Notes: generated from the letters alone by a model not told the origin. Positions 16,587-25,687 are shown, counted from the first letter of the stretch. The stretch: DNA of 64,000 bases from Chelativorans sp. AA-79 (GCF_029457495.1 NZ_CP120361.1:2062001-2126000); one strand, 5' to 3'. Program-made: numbers and translations.

Positions 16587-17453
16587 ATGTCGCTTGCGGG
16601 CAAGACGCTATTCATCTCCGGCGGGAGCCGGGGCATCGGGCTTGCAATCGCGCTGAGAGCGGCGCGCGACGGCGCGAACGTCACCATCGCCGCCAAGACC
16701 GACACGCCGCATCCCAAGCTGCCGGGGACGATTCACACGGCGGCCGAACAGATCGAGGCGGCGGGCGGCAAGGCGCTCGCTGTGGTCTGCGACATCCGCG
16801 ACGAGGCCAGCGTGGAGGCCGCGGTGGCGGCGACGGCGGAGGCCTTCGGCGGCATCGATATCTGCGTCAACAATGCCAGCGCCATCCAGCTCACGGGCAC
16901 GCTCCAGACCGAGATGAAGCGCTTCGACCTGATGCATCAGGTGAACACGCGGGGCACCTTTCTCGTGTCGAAAACCTGCATCCCGCATCTGAGACAGGCC
17001 GAGAACCCGCATATCCTGAACCTCGCCCCGCCGCTCGACATGAACCCGAAATGGTTCAAGAAACACGTGGCCTACACGATGGCGAAGTTCGGAATGTCCA
17101 TGTGCACGCTGGGCATGAGCGCGGAGTTCGCGGAGGAGGGGATCGCGGTCAATTCCCTATGGCCGCTGACGGCGATCGACACGGCCGCGGTGCGCAACCT
17201 CCTGGGCGGGGAGGCGGTGGCGGGCCTGAGCCGCTCGCCGGAGATCGTCGCCGATGCGGCCCATGAGATCGTGACCCGGCCGGCGCGCGATTGCACCGGC
17301 AACTTCTTCATCGACGAACTCGTGCTGCGGGAGGCGGGCGTGACCGACTTCGGCAAATATGCGCCCGGCCCGAATGCGGCACTCGCGGCCGACTTCTTCG
17401 TGCCGGACGAGGTCTTCGGGAAAACTCCGACGAAGGTCAGGCCCTTGTGGTAG
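16587..17453 (+). CDS. SDR-family oxidoreductase, HSDL2-like
   Basis: 288-residue short-chain dehydrogenase/reductase close to the Rossmann domain of HSDL2. The cofactor motif is S-G-G-S-R-G-I-G near residue 11, followed by N-N-A-S, Y-T-M-A-K, and the HSDL2-type F-G-M-S-M-C-T-L-G-M-S and L-W-P-L-T-A-I-D-T-A-A. Animal HSDL2 has N-I-S-P-P-L before the catalytic Tyr; here it is N-L-A-P-P-L, so the catalytic Ser appears replaced by Ala. The substrate is unknown. It starts 60 bases after pyrE. Confidence 0.9.
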   Translation: MSLAGKTLFISGGSRGIGLAIALRAARDGANVTIAAKTDTPHPKLPGTIHTAAEQIEAAGGKALAVVCDIRDEASVEAAVAATAEAFGGIDICVNNASAIQLTGTLQTEMKRFDLMHQVNTRGTFLVSKTCIPHLRQAENPHILNLAPPLDMNPKWFKKHVAYTMAKFGMSMCTLGMSAEFAEEGIAVNSLWPLTAIDTAAVRNLLGGEAVAGLSRSPEIVADAAHEIVTRPARDCTGNFFIDELVLREAGVTDFGKYAPGPNAALAADFFVPDEVFGKTPTKVRPLW

Positions 17454-17466
17454 ACGCGCGATCTGC

Positions 17467-17497
17467 ATTGTTCACATTCGTTACACTTGGGAACAAT
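17467..17497. promoter_or_regulatory. Inverted repeat upstream of the DUF378 gene
   Basis: ATTGTTC (17467-17473) and GAACAAT (17491-17497), perfect 7-base arms separated by 17 bases, in the gap between the SDR stop and the DUF378 gene. It could be an operator or a weak hairpin. Confidence 0.3.
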
Positions 17498-17549
17498 TTC
17501 GTTAGATCTGCGTTCGCATTGCTTGGGAGACCAAGTGGGAGTGCTCTCC

Positions 17550-17774
17550 ATGCACGCACTGAACATCATTACGCTCATTCTCATCATCGTCGGCGGACTG
17601 AACTGGCTGCTCGTCGGCCTGTTCCAGTTCGACCTGGTGGCAGCGATCTTCGGCGGCCAGGAGGCGGTGGTCTCCAGGGTGATCTACATCCTGGTCGGCC
17701 TCTCCGCCGTCTGGCAGCTGATACCGCTGTTCAAGTCCTTCGGTGAGGATGAGGCGCTGGCTCAGCGCCACTGA
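17550..17774 (+). CDS. DUF378 small membrane protein
   Basis: 74 residues with two hydrophobic segments: N-I-I-T-L-I-L-I-I-V-G-G-L-N-W-L-L-V-G at the N-terminus, and V-I-Y-I-L-V-G-L-S-A-V-W-Q-L in the second half, separated by F-D-L-V-A-A-I-F-G. This is the full DUF378 pattern (YuzA-like). Function unknown. ATG 17550 is preferred because GGGAG lies 8 bases upstream; in-frame GTG codons at 17535 and 17541 are less likely. Confidence 0.88.
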   Translation: MHALNIITLILIIVGGLNWLLVGLFQFDLVAAIFGGQEAVVSRVIYILVGLSAVWQLIPLFKSFGEDEALAQRH

Positions 17775-17787
17775 GCGAAAGAATGCG

Positions 17788-17811
17788 CCGGCGGGCGGGG
17801 ACGCCCGCCGG
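17788..17811. terminator. Stem-loop between convergent genes
   Basis: CCGGCGGGC (17788-17796) and GCCCGCCGG (17803-17811), perfect 9-bp stem with a 6-base loop, between the DUF378 gene and the oppositely directed phosphoesterase gene. It has no T-run. Confidence 0.55.
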
Positions 17812-17822
17812 TCCCATGCGTG

Positions 17823-18767
17823 TCAGGCGTCGCGCGTGGCGCCGATCCTCAGGCTGCGGCTCGGTTCCCGGCCGAAGCCGCTGATCTCCAGCCTGTCTTC
17901 GTAGACCTCGAGGACCGCATAGGCATTGTGGGCGGGCGTCTCGACCATTCCCTGAAAATTGACGAAGTGGGTTCCAGCCACCTCGCCGTAGTTTCCGGCA
18001 TGGTTGTGGCCGTTGAAGAAAGCCACCACGTGGTCATGGCCGGTCAGGAGCTCGACGATGCGCTCGGAGTCCCAGAGATTGTGCATGTTGTCCGGGTAGA
18101 CCGGATAGTGGCTGAGCACGATCACCTTTTCGCCCGCGTTTTTCGCCTCTTCTATTGTCCGCCCGAGCCAGGCGAACTGTTCGTCGCTCAGCGAGCCGTT
18201 CCAGCTATGGGCATTCTCCGCGCCTGTTTCCTTGAGCTTCGCCAGGCGCTCTGCGGCGATCTCGAGGCGCGGATCGCCCGCAGGCGGCGCAAAGAGGCTC
18301 ACATCATTGCCATCGATCACGATGAAGCGGTACCCGCCGCCGGAGAAGTCGTAATAGGCCCGGGGCATGCCGACGGTGCGGACCACGGAACGCAGATAGT
18401 CCTGGCCGACCTCATAGTCGTGGTTGCCGAGCACGAAGAAGTGGTCGTGCCGGAGCGTGTCGTAGATCGGCAGGATGTCGCCGAAGCTGTCCCAGTTCCG
18501 GTCGATGATATCGCCCAGCGTGGCGACGAACTGGAGGTCCTGACCATTGAAGGTGCCGATCGCCTCGCTCAGCTTCCAGAGGCTGTTCGCGTAGTAGCGC
18601 GATCCGCCCGGCTTGGGCGGGAAGGGGGCATATTGCGGGTCTGCGATGATCCCGAACCGGAAGGCGGGAGCGCCTTCCGCCTTCGCGGGTGACGCGGCGA
18701 AGCCGCCGAACGGGGTGAAAAGGCCAGCCGCCGCGGCGGCCTTGATGAGGGTGCGGCGCGTGGGCAT
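17823..18767 (-). CDS. Tat-exported metallophosphoesterase
   Basis: 314 residues. It starts M-P-T-R-R-T-L-I-K-A-A-A-A-A-G, a twin-arginine signal, with a likely cleavage near A-K-A at about residue 30, so the mature enzyme is periplasmic. Calcineurin-like motifs follow: I-I-A-D-P-Q, L-G-D-I-I-D, G-N-H-D-Y, L-S-H-Y-P-V and G-H-N-H. The I-A-D-P-Q-Y opening and overall order resemble Mn-dependent ADP-ribose/CDP-alcohol diphosphatases, so a nucleotide-sugar or phosphate-ester substrate is plausible but unproven. Confidence 0.9.
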   Translation of the reverse strand: MPTRRTLIKAAAAAGLFTPFGGFAASPAKAEGAPAFRFGIIADPQYAPFPPKPGGSRYYANSLWKLSEAIGTFNGQDLQFVATLGDIIDRNWDSFGDILPIYDTLRHDHFFVLGNHDYEVGQDYLRSVVRTVGMPRAYYDFSGGGYRFIVIDGNDVSLFAPPAGDPRLEIAAERLAKLKETGAENAHSWNGSLSDEQFAWLGRTIEEAKNAGEKVIVLSHYPVYPDNMHNLWDSERIVELLTGHDHVVAFFNGHNHAGNYGEVAGTHFVNFQGMVETPAHNAYAVLEVYEDRLEISGFGREPSRSLRIGATRDA

Positions 18768-18874
18768 CTCCGATTCTCCTCGTCAGAATGGGATGCCGGC
18801 TTCTACCGGCGAGCCGTGACATGCGGGTGACGCGCATGTGAAGCGCAGATGAAATCCGCCAAGGCGGCGGCGGA

Positions 18875-20656
18875 TCAGTGCAGCGGCCAGACGATCATCA
18901 GTGTCGGCACGGCCACGAGGATCACGAGCAGGGAAAGGGGCAGGCCGAGGCGGGGGTAATCGGAGAACTGATAGCCGCCGGGACCCATCACCAGCGTGTT
19001 GCACTGGTGCCCGATCGGCGTGAGGAAATCGCAGCCCGCGCCGATGGCCACGGCCATCAGGAAGGCTTCCGGCTTGTAGCCGAGCGTGGTGGCGAAGCCG
19101 GCTGCGATGGGCGCCATGACGAGCACCGCGGCGGCATTGTTGAGGAAGGGCGTGACCGCCATGGCGGCCACCATGATGAGCGCCAGCGCGCCATAGCTCG
19201 GCAGGAGCGTACCGAGCTGGGCGAGGTAGGCGGCGATGACGTCGGTGGCGCCCGTGGTGCGCAACGATTCGCTGACGGGGATGAGCGTGGCCAGCATCAC
19301 GAGAATCGGACCGTCCATTGCCGAATAGACGTTGCGCGCGGGGATGACCCGGAACAGAATCATCATGACGGCGGCGGCAAAGAAGGCGACGGTAACGGGG
19401 ACAGCACCCATGGCCGTGGCCGCCATCGCCGCCGCGAGGATGATGATCGGCACCACGCCGCGCCGCACGCTGCCCAGGAGCAGGGGCCGCTCGGCAAGCG
19501 GCAGCAGGCCGAAATCACGCAGGAATTCCGGCAGGGATTTCTGGCTGCCCTGAAGCACGACCACGTCGCCCAGGCGCAGCGTGACGGTGCCCACGCGCTG
19601 GTTGAGCCGCTCGCCCTGGCGGCTCACCGCCAACAGGTTCACATTGAAGCGGTCGTGAAGCAGGAGGGCCTGCGCCGACCAGCCGATGAGGCTCGAATTC
19701 TCGCCCACCACGGCCTCGATGGCGGTGATTTCGAAGCCGGGCTCGCCGCCATCCGCCACCCCCCTGTCGCTGGACAGCCTGAGCTTCGCCTGGGCGACGA
19801 GGCGGTCGAGCGCCTCGTGCTCGCCTTCCATCAGCAGGATGTCGCCCTCGCGCAATGTCGCATCCGGCAAGGGTGCGATCCGCACGCCGTCGGCACGCAG
19901 CACATTCGTGATCGCGACGTCGCCCGCCGATATCTTCAGAAGATCCCCCAGGGTCCTGTTCATCACCGTGGAGTCCTTCGCCACCCGGGCCTCGGCCACG
20001 TAATTCTTGATGACGATGGCCTGCTGCAGGGAGGTGTCCTTGCGTTCGCGATGCGGCAGGAGCCAGTAGAAGAGGATGAGGAAGACGGAGCCCGCAAGGG
20101 TGAGCGTGAGGCCCACGGGCGTGAAATCGAACATGGTGAAGGGCTCACCCGTGAGGTCCCCGCGCAGGCGCGACACCAGGATGTTGGGCGAGGTGCCGAT
20201 CTGCGTCATCAGCCCGCCCAGGAGCGAGGCGAAGGCCATGGGCATGAGGAAGGTGGAGGCGGAGACGCGGGAGCGGCGCGCGAACTGGAACGCCACCGGG
20301 ATCATGATCGCCACGGCGCCGATATTCTTCACGAAGGCGGACATGAAGGCGACGGTGAGGACGAGCAGGGCCACCTGCGCACGCACCGTGGTGACCTTGG
20401 GCGCATAGCGATGAATCGTCAGTTCCAGGATGCCGCTGCGGGCGACGCCTGCGCTGACCAGAAGCGCGCTGCCGACGATGATGACGATATCGTCGCTGAA
20501 GCCCCTGAACGCCTGGTCCAAGGGGACGACCCCGACGGCCATAGCCGCGAGAAGGGCGAGCGCGCCGATGAGATCGTAACGGAACCGGCCCCAGACGAAG
20601 GCAGCCATGGCCAGGGCAATCACGGTGAAAGAGAGGATTTGCGGCAGGGTGAACAT
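18875..20656 (-). CDS. SLC13/DASS-type anion transporter with two RCK-C domains
   Basis: Inner-membrane permease of about 593 residues. Hydrophobic blocks at both ends flank a soluble middle with two TrkA-C (RCK-C) domains. The first contains I-S-A-G-D-V-A-I-T-N-V-L and G-D-I-L-L-M-E-G; the second L-L-A-V-S-R-Q-G-E-R-L and L-G-D-V-V-V-L-Q-G. Membrane motifs such as V-K-N-I-G-A-V-A-I-M-I-P and I-G-T-S-P-N-I-L-V fit the DASS fold. Likely substrates are sulfate or dicarboxylates, not decidable here. Starts at 20680 and 20701 are also in frame; 20656 gives the usual N-terminus. Confidence 0.87.
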   Translation of the reverse strand: MFTLPQILSFTVIALAMAAFVWGRFRYDLIGALALLAAMAVGVVPLDQAFRGFSDDIVIIVGSALLVSAGVARSGILELTIHRYAPKVTTVRAQVALLVLTVAFMSAFVKNIGAVAIMIPVAFQFARRSRVSASTFLMPMAFASLLGGLMTQIGTSPNILVSRLRGDLTGEPFTMFDFTPVGLTLTLAGSVFLILFYWLLPHRERKDTSLQQAIVIKNYVAEARVAKDSTVMNRTLGDLLKISAGDVAITNVLRADGVRIAPLPDATLREGDILLMEGEHEALDRLVAQAKLRLSSDRGVADGGEPGFEITAIEAVVGENSSLIGWSAQALLLHDRFNVNLLAVSRQGERLNQRVGTVTLRLGDVVVLQGSQKSLPEFLRDFGLLPLAERPLLLGSVRRGVVPIIILAAAMAATAMGAVPVTVAFFAAAVMMILFRVIPARNVYSAMDGPILVMLATLIPVSESLRTTGATDVIAAYLAQLGTLLPSYGALALIMVAAMAVTPFLNNAAAVLVMAPIAAGFATTLGYKPEAFLMAVAIGAGCDFLTPIGHQCNTLVMGPGGYQFSDYPRLGLPLSLLVILVAVPTLMIVWPLH

Positions 20657-20844
20657 CAGGAGCTTCGTTGATGAGGCCATCAGCAACGTAGCATGTGCCA
20701 TTTCGTTGCCGCACCGGCAAATGCGTTTCGAAAAAAATCACCACGCCGGCAATCGCGCCGCGATGCAGGCACGCAATCGCCCGGGGCGATCCGCCGCCCC
20801 GGGCGCTGGAGAAGGTGCAGGCGTGTTTTGGGTGGAGGACGCAG

Positions 20845-21951
20845 CTATCCGGCGGCTTTGAGCACGCCGCGCCGGATCTGGTCTTCCTCGATGGATTCGA
20901 AGAGTGCGCGGAAATTGCCTTCGCCGAAACCTTCGTCGCCCTTTCGCTGGATGAACTCGAAGAAGATGGGGCCGATCACGGTCTTGGAGAAGATCTGCAG
21001 CAGGATCTTCGTCATGCCGCCGTTCACCACGCCTTCGCCGTCGATCAGAATCCCGTGCTTCTTCATGCGCTCGATCGGCTCCTGGTGGCCGTTCACGCGA
21101 TCGAACGATTTTTCGTAATAGATGTCCGGCGGGCCCGGCATGAATTTGAGCCCGTTGTCCGCCAGCCGGTCTGTGGCATCGTAGATCCCCTCGGTGCCGA
21201 CCGCGATGTGCTGGATGCCTTCGCCCTTGTACTTCTTCAGGTATTCGACGATCTGGCTGGTCTCGTCCTTGGATTCGTTGAGGGGGATGCGGATCTTCCC
21301 GCAGGGCGAGGTGATGGCGCGGCTCACGAGGCCGGTGATGCGCCCGTCGATGTCGAAATAATGGATCTGCCTGAAGCCGAAGAGCTCGCGGTAGAAGGCC
21401 CACCACTTGTCCATATTGCCGCGATAGACGTTGTGGGTGAGGTGGTCGAGAAAGTAGAAGCCGACGCCCTCCGGCCTCGGATTGCGTTCACCGAGCCATT
21501 CGAACTCGGCATCGTAGGCCGAGCCTTTGGCGCCATATGTCCCGACGAAGTAGATGAGCGAGCCGCCGATGCCGACAATGGCGGGCACGTCGAGCGTCTT
21601 GTCGTCACCGCTGTAGGGCTCGGCGCCTTTGGACACCGCGTGGTCGAAGGCGTGTTTCGCATCCACGACGCGCCAGGCCATGGACGGTGCGCAAGGGCCG
21701 TGCTCCTCCAAGAAACGGGCGGCGTGAGAGCCCGGCTCGGCATTCACGATGTAATTGATGTCGCCCTGGCGCCAGACGGTGATGTCCTTGCTGCGGTGGC
21801 GTGCCACGGGCGTATACCCCATCCGGGCGAAGAGATCCGCCAGCTCGCCGGGTTCGGAATGCGCGAATTCCACGAATTCGAAGCCGTCGGTTCCCGCCGG
21901 GTTTTCCGGGCTTATGGTGGCGGGCGGCGCGTCATGCGGGAACGGTCCCAT
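20845..21951 (-). CDS. hppD: 4-hydroxyphenylpyruvate dioxygenase
   Basis: Converts 4-hydroxyphenylpyruvate to homogentisate in tyrosine breakdown; iron enzyme. 368 residues with two VOC halves. Iron ligands are seen in D-H-L-T-H-N-V, I-Q-H-I-A-V-G and F-F-E-F-I-Q-R-K-G. The C-terminal G-F-G-E-G-N-F-R-A-L-F-E-S-I-E is the family's closing helix. It is divergent from an Lrp-type regulator, a common arrangement for this gene, suggesting local control. Confidence 0.97.
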   Translation of the reverse strand: MGPFPHDAPPATISPENPAGTDGFEFVEFAHSEPGELADLFARMGYTPVARHRSKDITVWRQGDINYIVNAEPGSHAARFLEEHGPCAPSMAWRVVDAKHAFDHAVSKGAEPYSGDDKTLDVPAIVGIGGSLIYFVGTYGAKGSAYDAEFEWLGERNPRPEGVGFYFLDHLTHNVYRGNMDKWWAFYRELFGFRQIHYFDIDGRITGLVSRAITSPCGKIRIPLNESKDETSQIVEYLKKYKGEGIQHIAVGTEGIYDATDRLADNGLKFMPGPPDIYYEKSFDRVNGHQEPIERMKKHGILIDGEGVVNGGMTKILLQIFSKTVIGPIFFEFIQRKGDEGFGEGNFRALFESIEEDQIRRGVLKAAG

Positions 21952-21983
21952 TCTGTTTCTCCCTGGTTCCTGGCTCGGAAGAC

Positions 21984-21989
21984 ATTATA
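21984..21989 (-). promoter_or_regulatory. Probable -10 hexamer of hppD
   Basis: Read on the minus strand it is TATAAT, a perfect -10 hexamer 32 bases before the hppD ATG. No good -35 is present at 16-18 bases, as expected for an activated promoter. Confidence 0.45.
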
Positions 21990-22071
21990 GCCGGCGGGGC
22001 ATACAGCGTGCTTGCGTTTGCCGGCGGAGAATGGCTTTCTGGCGCACGGTTTTTGCATAATGAGATGGAAA

Positions 22072-22542
22072 ATGGCGGATATGGCGCAACTCGACGGGTA
22101 TGATCGCAAGATGCTATCGCTGCTGCAGGAGGATGCGCGGCTCACCAACAACGATCTTTCCGAGCGCGTGAACCTTTCGGCGTCCCAATGCTCCAGGCGC
22201 CGGCAGAAGCTCGAGGAGGAGGGGATCATCAAAGGCTATCGGGCGATCCTGGACAGGGACAGGCTCGGTCTCTCGCTGGTCAACATCATCTCGGTGACGC
22301 TCGCCACGCACAACCGCGACAATGCGCGCCGGTTCGCGGAGCTTGTCTCGCGGCTGCCCGAAATCCAGGAGGCGTATGCGCTGACGGGCGAGATGGATTA
22401 CATCCTGAAGGTCGTCACGCCTGATCTGAAGTCGCTATCGGATTTCGTGAACGAGGTCCTGCTGCCGCACGAATCGGTCCAGCATGTGAAGACCGCCATC
22501 GCGCTCCAGACGCTGAAGGAAAACAGCGCCCTGCCGATTTGA
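22072..22542 (+). CDS. Lrp/AsnC-family regulator
   Basis: About 156 residues. The N-terminal helix-turn-helix contains D-R-K-M-L-S-L-L-Q-E-D-A-R-L-T-N-N-D-L and S-A-S-Q-C-S-R-R-R-Q-K-L-E-E-E-G-I-I. The C-terminal RAM domain includes A-Y-A-L-T-G-E-M-D-Y-I-L-K-V-V. Starts at 22060, 22072 and 22081 are possible and none has a strong ribosome binding site. It is divergent from hppD, so it probably controls hppD and itself in response to an aromatic amino acid or keto acid. Confidence 0.9.
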   Translation: MADMAQLDGYDRKMLSLLQEDARLTNNDLSERVNLSASQCSRRRQKLEEEGIIKGYRAILDRDRLGLSLVNIISVTLATHNRDNARRFAELVSRLPEIQEAYALTGEMDYILKVVTPDLKSLSDFVNEVLLPHESVQHVKTAIALQTLKENSALPI

Positions 22543-22565
22543 GCGGCTGCGGCAGCCCTGCGCGG

Positions 22566-23417
22566 TCACTCCGCCTTCAGGACGGACACCGCCGCTTCAC
22601 TGTAGTGGATGTAGTCGTTGGCGTCGGGCTGGCGCTGCACCAGCAGGATGAAGAGGAGGTCCGTCAGGGTGAGCTGCGCGTCGCGGGCCGTGATGGAAGA
22701 GGAGCGGACGCGCTCTTCATCGGCCACCGTGTGGAGGCAGATGTCGGCGATGCGGCTCAAGGGATTGTCCTGCAGCCCCGTGACGGCGATCACGGTCGTG
22801 CCGCGTCGCCGCGCGAGCTCGGCGATGCGCAGGGTCTCGGTGCTCGTGCCCGAATGGGAGAGCGCGAACAGCACGTCCTCCGCGCCCAGCGCCGAGGCGT
22901 TCGCCATCTGCACATGGCTGTCGCTGTCGTGCAGCACGTTGCGGCCGAGCTTCGCAAGCTTGTAGGTGAAATCGCGGGCGACCAGTGAGGACGCGCCGAC
23001 GCCCGCCAGATGGATGCGGCGCGCCTTGTCCAGCCGTTCCAGCACGCGGCCGATATCCCGCTCGTTGTTGGCCGCCACCGTCTGCTGCATGGACTGGAGC
23101 TTGGAGCCGACCAGTTTCTGCAGGATGGTCACGTAGCTGTCGCCGATCTCGATCGTGCCGTGGATCATGCCGGCGGGCACCTGCCATTCCTGGGCCTTGG
23201 CCTCGCTGACGGCGAGCTTCAGCGCCTGGTAGCTGCCATAGCCGAGCTTCTGGCTGAACTTCACGACGCTCGACTGGCTGCGGCCGGTCACGGCGGCAAG
23301 CGCAGTCGAAGAGAGACGCAGCATCTGGTCGGGATTGTCGAGGATGAACTGTCCGATCTGCCGATCGGCGGGCGTCATGTCGTCCAGCTTGGCGCTGATC
23401 TTTCTCAGAACGGACAT
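22566..23417 (-). CDS. MurR/RpiR-family repressor of the peptidoglycan recycling island
   Basis: 283 residues. The N-terminal HTH_6 domain contains L-T/S-S-T-A-L-A-A-V-T-G-R-S-Q-S-S-V-V-K-F. The C-terminal SIS sugar-phosphate domain includes L-A-G-V-G-A-S-S-L-V-A and A-L-S-H-S-G-T-S-T-E-T. In characterised MurR the ligand is MurNAc-6-phosphate, which fits the flanking murQ and anmK. ATG 23417 gives the usual M-S-V-L-R-K-I beginning; the frame stays open much further but without family-like sequence. Divergent from murA, with a palindrome in the gap. Confidence 0.92.
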   Translation of the reverse strand: MSVLRKISAKLDDMTPADRQIGQFILDNPDQMLRLSSTALAAVTGRSQSSVVKFSQKLGYGSYQALKLAVSEAKAQEWQVPAGMIHGTIEIGDSYVTILQKLVGSKLQSMQQTVAANNERDIGRVLERLDKARRIHLAGVGASSLVARDFTYKLAKLGRNVLHDSDSHVQMANASALGAEDVLFALSHSGTSTETLRIAELARRRGTTVIAVTGLQDNPLSRIADICLHTVADEERVRSSSITARDAQLTLTDLLFILLVQRQPDANDYIHYSEAAVSVLKAE

Positions 23418-23449
23418 GCGTTTCCCTTGCTTGATGGGCCGGCGGTGGA

Positions 23450-23464
23450 GGAATAGATTATTCC
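23450..23464. promoter_or_regulatory. MurR/RpiR operator, site 1
   Basis: GGAATA-GAT-TATTCC, perfect 6+6 palindrome in the gap between the RpiR regulator and murA. The same GGAATA-N3-TATTCC occurs before murQ at 25728-25742. A TTGACA hexamer for murA lies 8 bases further on (23473-23478), though its -10 is weak. Confidence 0.8.
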
Positions 23465-23531
23465 AATCCTTGTTGACAGTGAAGAATGAATGATCGACTT
23501 TCGGATCTTCACGAATATCGGGTTCCGGGCC

Positions 23532-24788
23532 ATGGACAGATTGCGGATCGTCGGCGGACAAAGGCTCCAGGGCGCAGTGACGATCGCGGGGGCGAAGAAC
23601 GCCGCGTTGCCGCAGATTGCGGCCGCGCTGCTCAGCCCCTATCCGCTGGCGATTGCGAACCTGCCCGCCGTGACCGACGTCGAGAACATGCTGGGCGTGG
23701 TGGAACTGCACGGCGCCAAGGTCGAGCGTTCGCCGCATGCCGCGACCATCGATGCCGGCGAGGCCGTTTCCAAGGAGACGTCCTATGACACGGTGCGGCG
23801 CATGCGGGCGACGCTGCTGGTGCTTGCGCCGCTGCTTGCCCGTTTCGGCCATGCGCGGGTCTCGATGCCAGGCGGCTGCGCGATCGGGGCCCGGCCCGTC
23901 GACATGCATGTGAAGGCGCTGGCGGCGCTCGGGGCCGATATCGCGATCGAGAGCGGGCACATCGTGGCGTCTGCTCCGCAGGGGCTGACCGGCACGCGCA
24001 TCGTGCTCAGTTCGCCATCCGTCGGCGCGACCGAGACCGCGATGATGGCGGCGACATGTGCCAAGGGCGAGACGGAGATCCTAAACGCGGCGCGGGAGCC
24101 GGAGGTGGCGGACCTTGCCGCCTGTCTCAACGCGATGGGCGCGGAGATCGAGGGCGCGGGGACACACCGCATCCTCATCAATGGCGGCCGGAGCTGGCGC
24201 GCCGCGACCCACACCATCATCCCGGACCGGATCGAAGCCGGCACCTATGCTGTGGCGGCGGCCATCACCGGCGGGCAGCTCGAACTGATCGGCGCCCGGC
24301 TGGAGCACATGGCCTCCGTGGTGCAACTTCTGGAGGTGGCCGGCGTCAGCGTCTGGCCTGGCGACCGTGGGCTGATGGTGTCGCGGGACGGGCCGCTCAG
24401 GGCCGCGGACCTTACGACCGAGCCTTATCCGGGTTTCCCGACCGACCTGCAGGCGCAGTTCATGGCGCTGATGTGCTGCGCGGAGGGCGCCGCGCTCCTG
24501 CGGGAGACGGTGTTCGAGAACCGCTTCATGCATGTGCCCGAACTGATGCGGCTCGGCGCCAACATCACGCTGCAGGGCACGACCGCGCTGGTGCGCGGAG
24601 GTGCCTCACTGAAAGGGGCGCAGGTGATGGCGACGGATCTGCGGGCTTCCGTGTCGCTGGTGCTGGCGGGCCTCGTGTCGGAGGGCGAGACGATCGTCAA
24701 CCGGGTCTACCACCTCGACCGCGGCTATGAGCAGCTGGACCGCAAGCTGCGCATGTGCGGGGCGGAGATCGAGCGGATCAGCGCATGA
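23532..24788 (+). CDS. murA: UDP-GlcNAc 1-carboxyvinyltransferase (MurA), in a recycling operon
   Basis: Transfers enolpyruvate from PEP to UDP-GlcNAc, the first committed step of peptidoglycan synthesis and the target of fosfomycin. 418 residues. Starts M-D-R-L-R-I-V-G-G with G-A-K-N-A-A-L-P near residue 20. The catalytic loop is [12 protein letters not shown] near residue 115, so the fosfomycin-reactive Cys is present. The upstream in-frame ATG 23490 lies inside the likely promoter. It overlaps the next kinase gene by 4 bases. The location beside murQ/anmK is unusual for the housekeeping murA, so this may be a second copy. Confidence 0.92.
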   Translation: MDRLRIVGGQRLQGAVTIAGAKNAALPQIAAALLSPYPLAIANLPAVTDVENMLGVVELHGAKVERSPHAATIDAGEAVSKETSYDTVRRMRATLLVLAPLLARFGHARVSMPGGCAIGARPVDMHVKALAALGADIAIESGHIVASAPQGLTGTRIVLSSPSVGATETAMMAATCAKGETEILNAAREPEVADLAACLNAMGAEIEGAGTHRILINGGRSWRAATHTIIPDRIEAGTYAVAAAITGGQLELIGARLEHMASVVQLLEVAGVSVWPGDRGLMVSRDGPLRAADLTTEPYPGFPTDLQAQFMALMCCAEGAALLRETVFENRFMHVPELMRLGANITLQGTTALVRGGASLKGAQVMATDLRASVSLVLAGLVSEGETIVNRVYHLDRGYEQLDRKLRMCGAEIERISA

Positions 24789-25687
24789 GCACCGGCCGAA
24801 AACCGCGCTACTTCCTCGGCGTCGACGGCGGCGGGACCGGTTGCCGGGCGCGCATCGAAGACGAGGCAGGCGCGGTGCTGGGACAGGGGCTTTCGGGACC
24901 GGCCACGACACGCCTCGGTATCGAGGAAGCGTGGGCGTCGGTCTCACGCGCCTTCGGCGCGGCGATCGAGGAGGCGGGGCTCGGACCCGCCGAGACCGGC
25001 CGGATCCATGCGGGGATCGGCCTTGCCGGGACCGGGCGGAAGAGTGCGCTGGAGGCGCTGCGCGCGATCGCCCACCCCTTTGCAAAAATGGATTTCGTCA
25101 GCGACGGCATGGCCGCCTGCCTCGGCGCACATTCGGGCGAGGACGGCGCTATCGTCATCGCAGGGACAGGCTCCATCGGCCTCGGCGTCGTCGACGGGCG
25201 GGAATTGAGGGTGGGCGGCTACGGTTTCCCGATCTCGGACGAGGGGAGCGGGGCGGATCTGGGGCTGAAAGCCGTGCAGCTTGCGCTGCGCGCCCATGAC
25301 GGCCGCCACGAGAAGACGCCGCTGCTGGCGGAGGTCATGCAGCGGTTCCGGAACGACCCGATGGAAGCGGTGGCTTGGATGGACCGCGCCACGGCCACTG
25401 ATTATGCGTCCCTTGCTCCCATGGTGCTGCGCCATGCGGACCAGGGCGATCCGGCAGGGCGGCGGATCGTGCAAGCTGCCGCCGAACAGATCGATACGCT
25501 GGTGCGCGTGCTCTTCGAGAAGGGGGCGCCGCGCTTGACCTTGCTGGGCGGCCTGGCAAGCCCGATCGAGCCCTGGCTCGCACCCGACGTGCGCCGGCGC
25601 TTGAAACCGGCCGACGGCGATGCCGTTTCTGGAGCGATCATCCTCGCGAGGAGATCTACGGCGCCTTCGAGCAGTTCCGCAGCCTGA
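24785..25687 (+). CDS. BadF/BadG-family amino-sugar kinase (NagK/MurK-like)
   Basis: 300 residues, actin-like ATPase fold. Phosphate-1 motif G-V-D-G-G-G-T-G-C-R-A-R near residue 13, V-S-D-G-M-A-A, phosphate-2 I-A-G-T-G-S-I-G-L-G, and adenosine motif L-L-G-G-L-A-S near the end. Family members include GlcNAc kinase and the Clostridium MurK that phosphorylates GlcNAc and MurNAc at C6. Given murQ and anmK nearby, making GlcNAc-6-P and perhaps MurNAc-6-P is the likely role. Starts inside the murA stop (ATGA). Confidence 0.88.
   Translation: MSTGRKPRYFLGVDGGGTGCRARIEDEAGAVLGQGLSGPATTRLGIEEAWASVSRAFGAAIEEAGLGPAETGRIHAGIGLAGTGRKSALEALRAIAHPFAKMDFVSDGMAACLGAHSGEDGAIVIAGTGSIGLGVVDGRELRVGGYGFPISDEGSGADLGLKAVQLALRAHDGRHEKTPLLAEVMQRFRNDPMEAVAWMDRATATDYASLAPMVLRHADQGDPAGRRIVQAAAEQIDTLVRVLFEKGAPRLTLLGGLASPIEPWLAPDVRRRLKPADGDAVSGAIILARRSTAPSSSSAA

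Noticed and set aside
24785..25687. BadF/BadG family match read as a benzoyl-CoA reductase or dehydratase activator
   Set aside because: No iron-sulfur cysteine motif and no reductase genes nearby; amino-sugar neighbours favour the kinase branch of the family.
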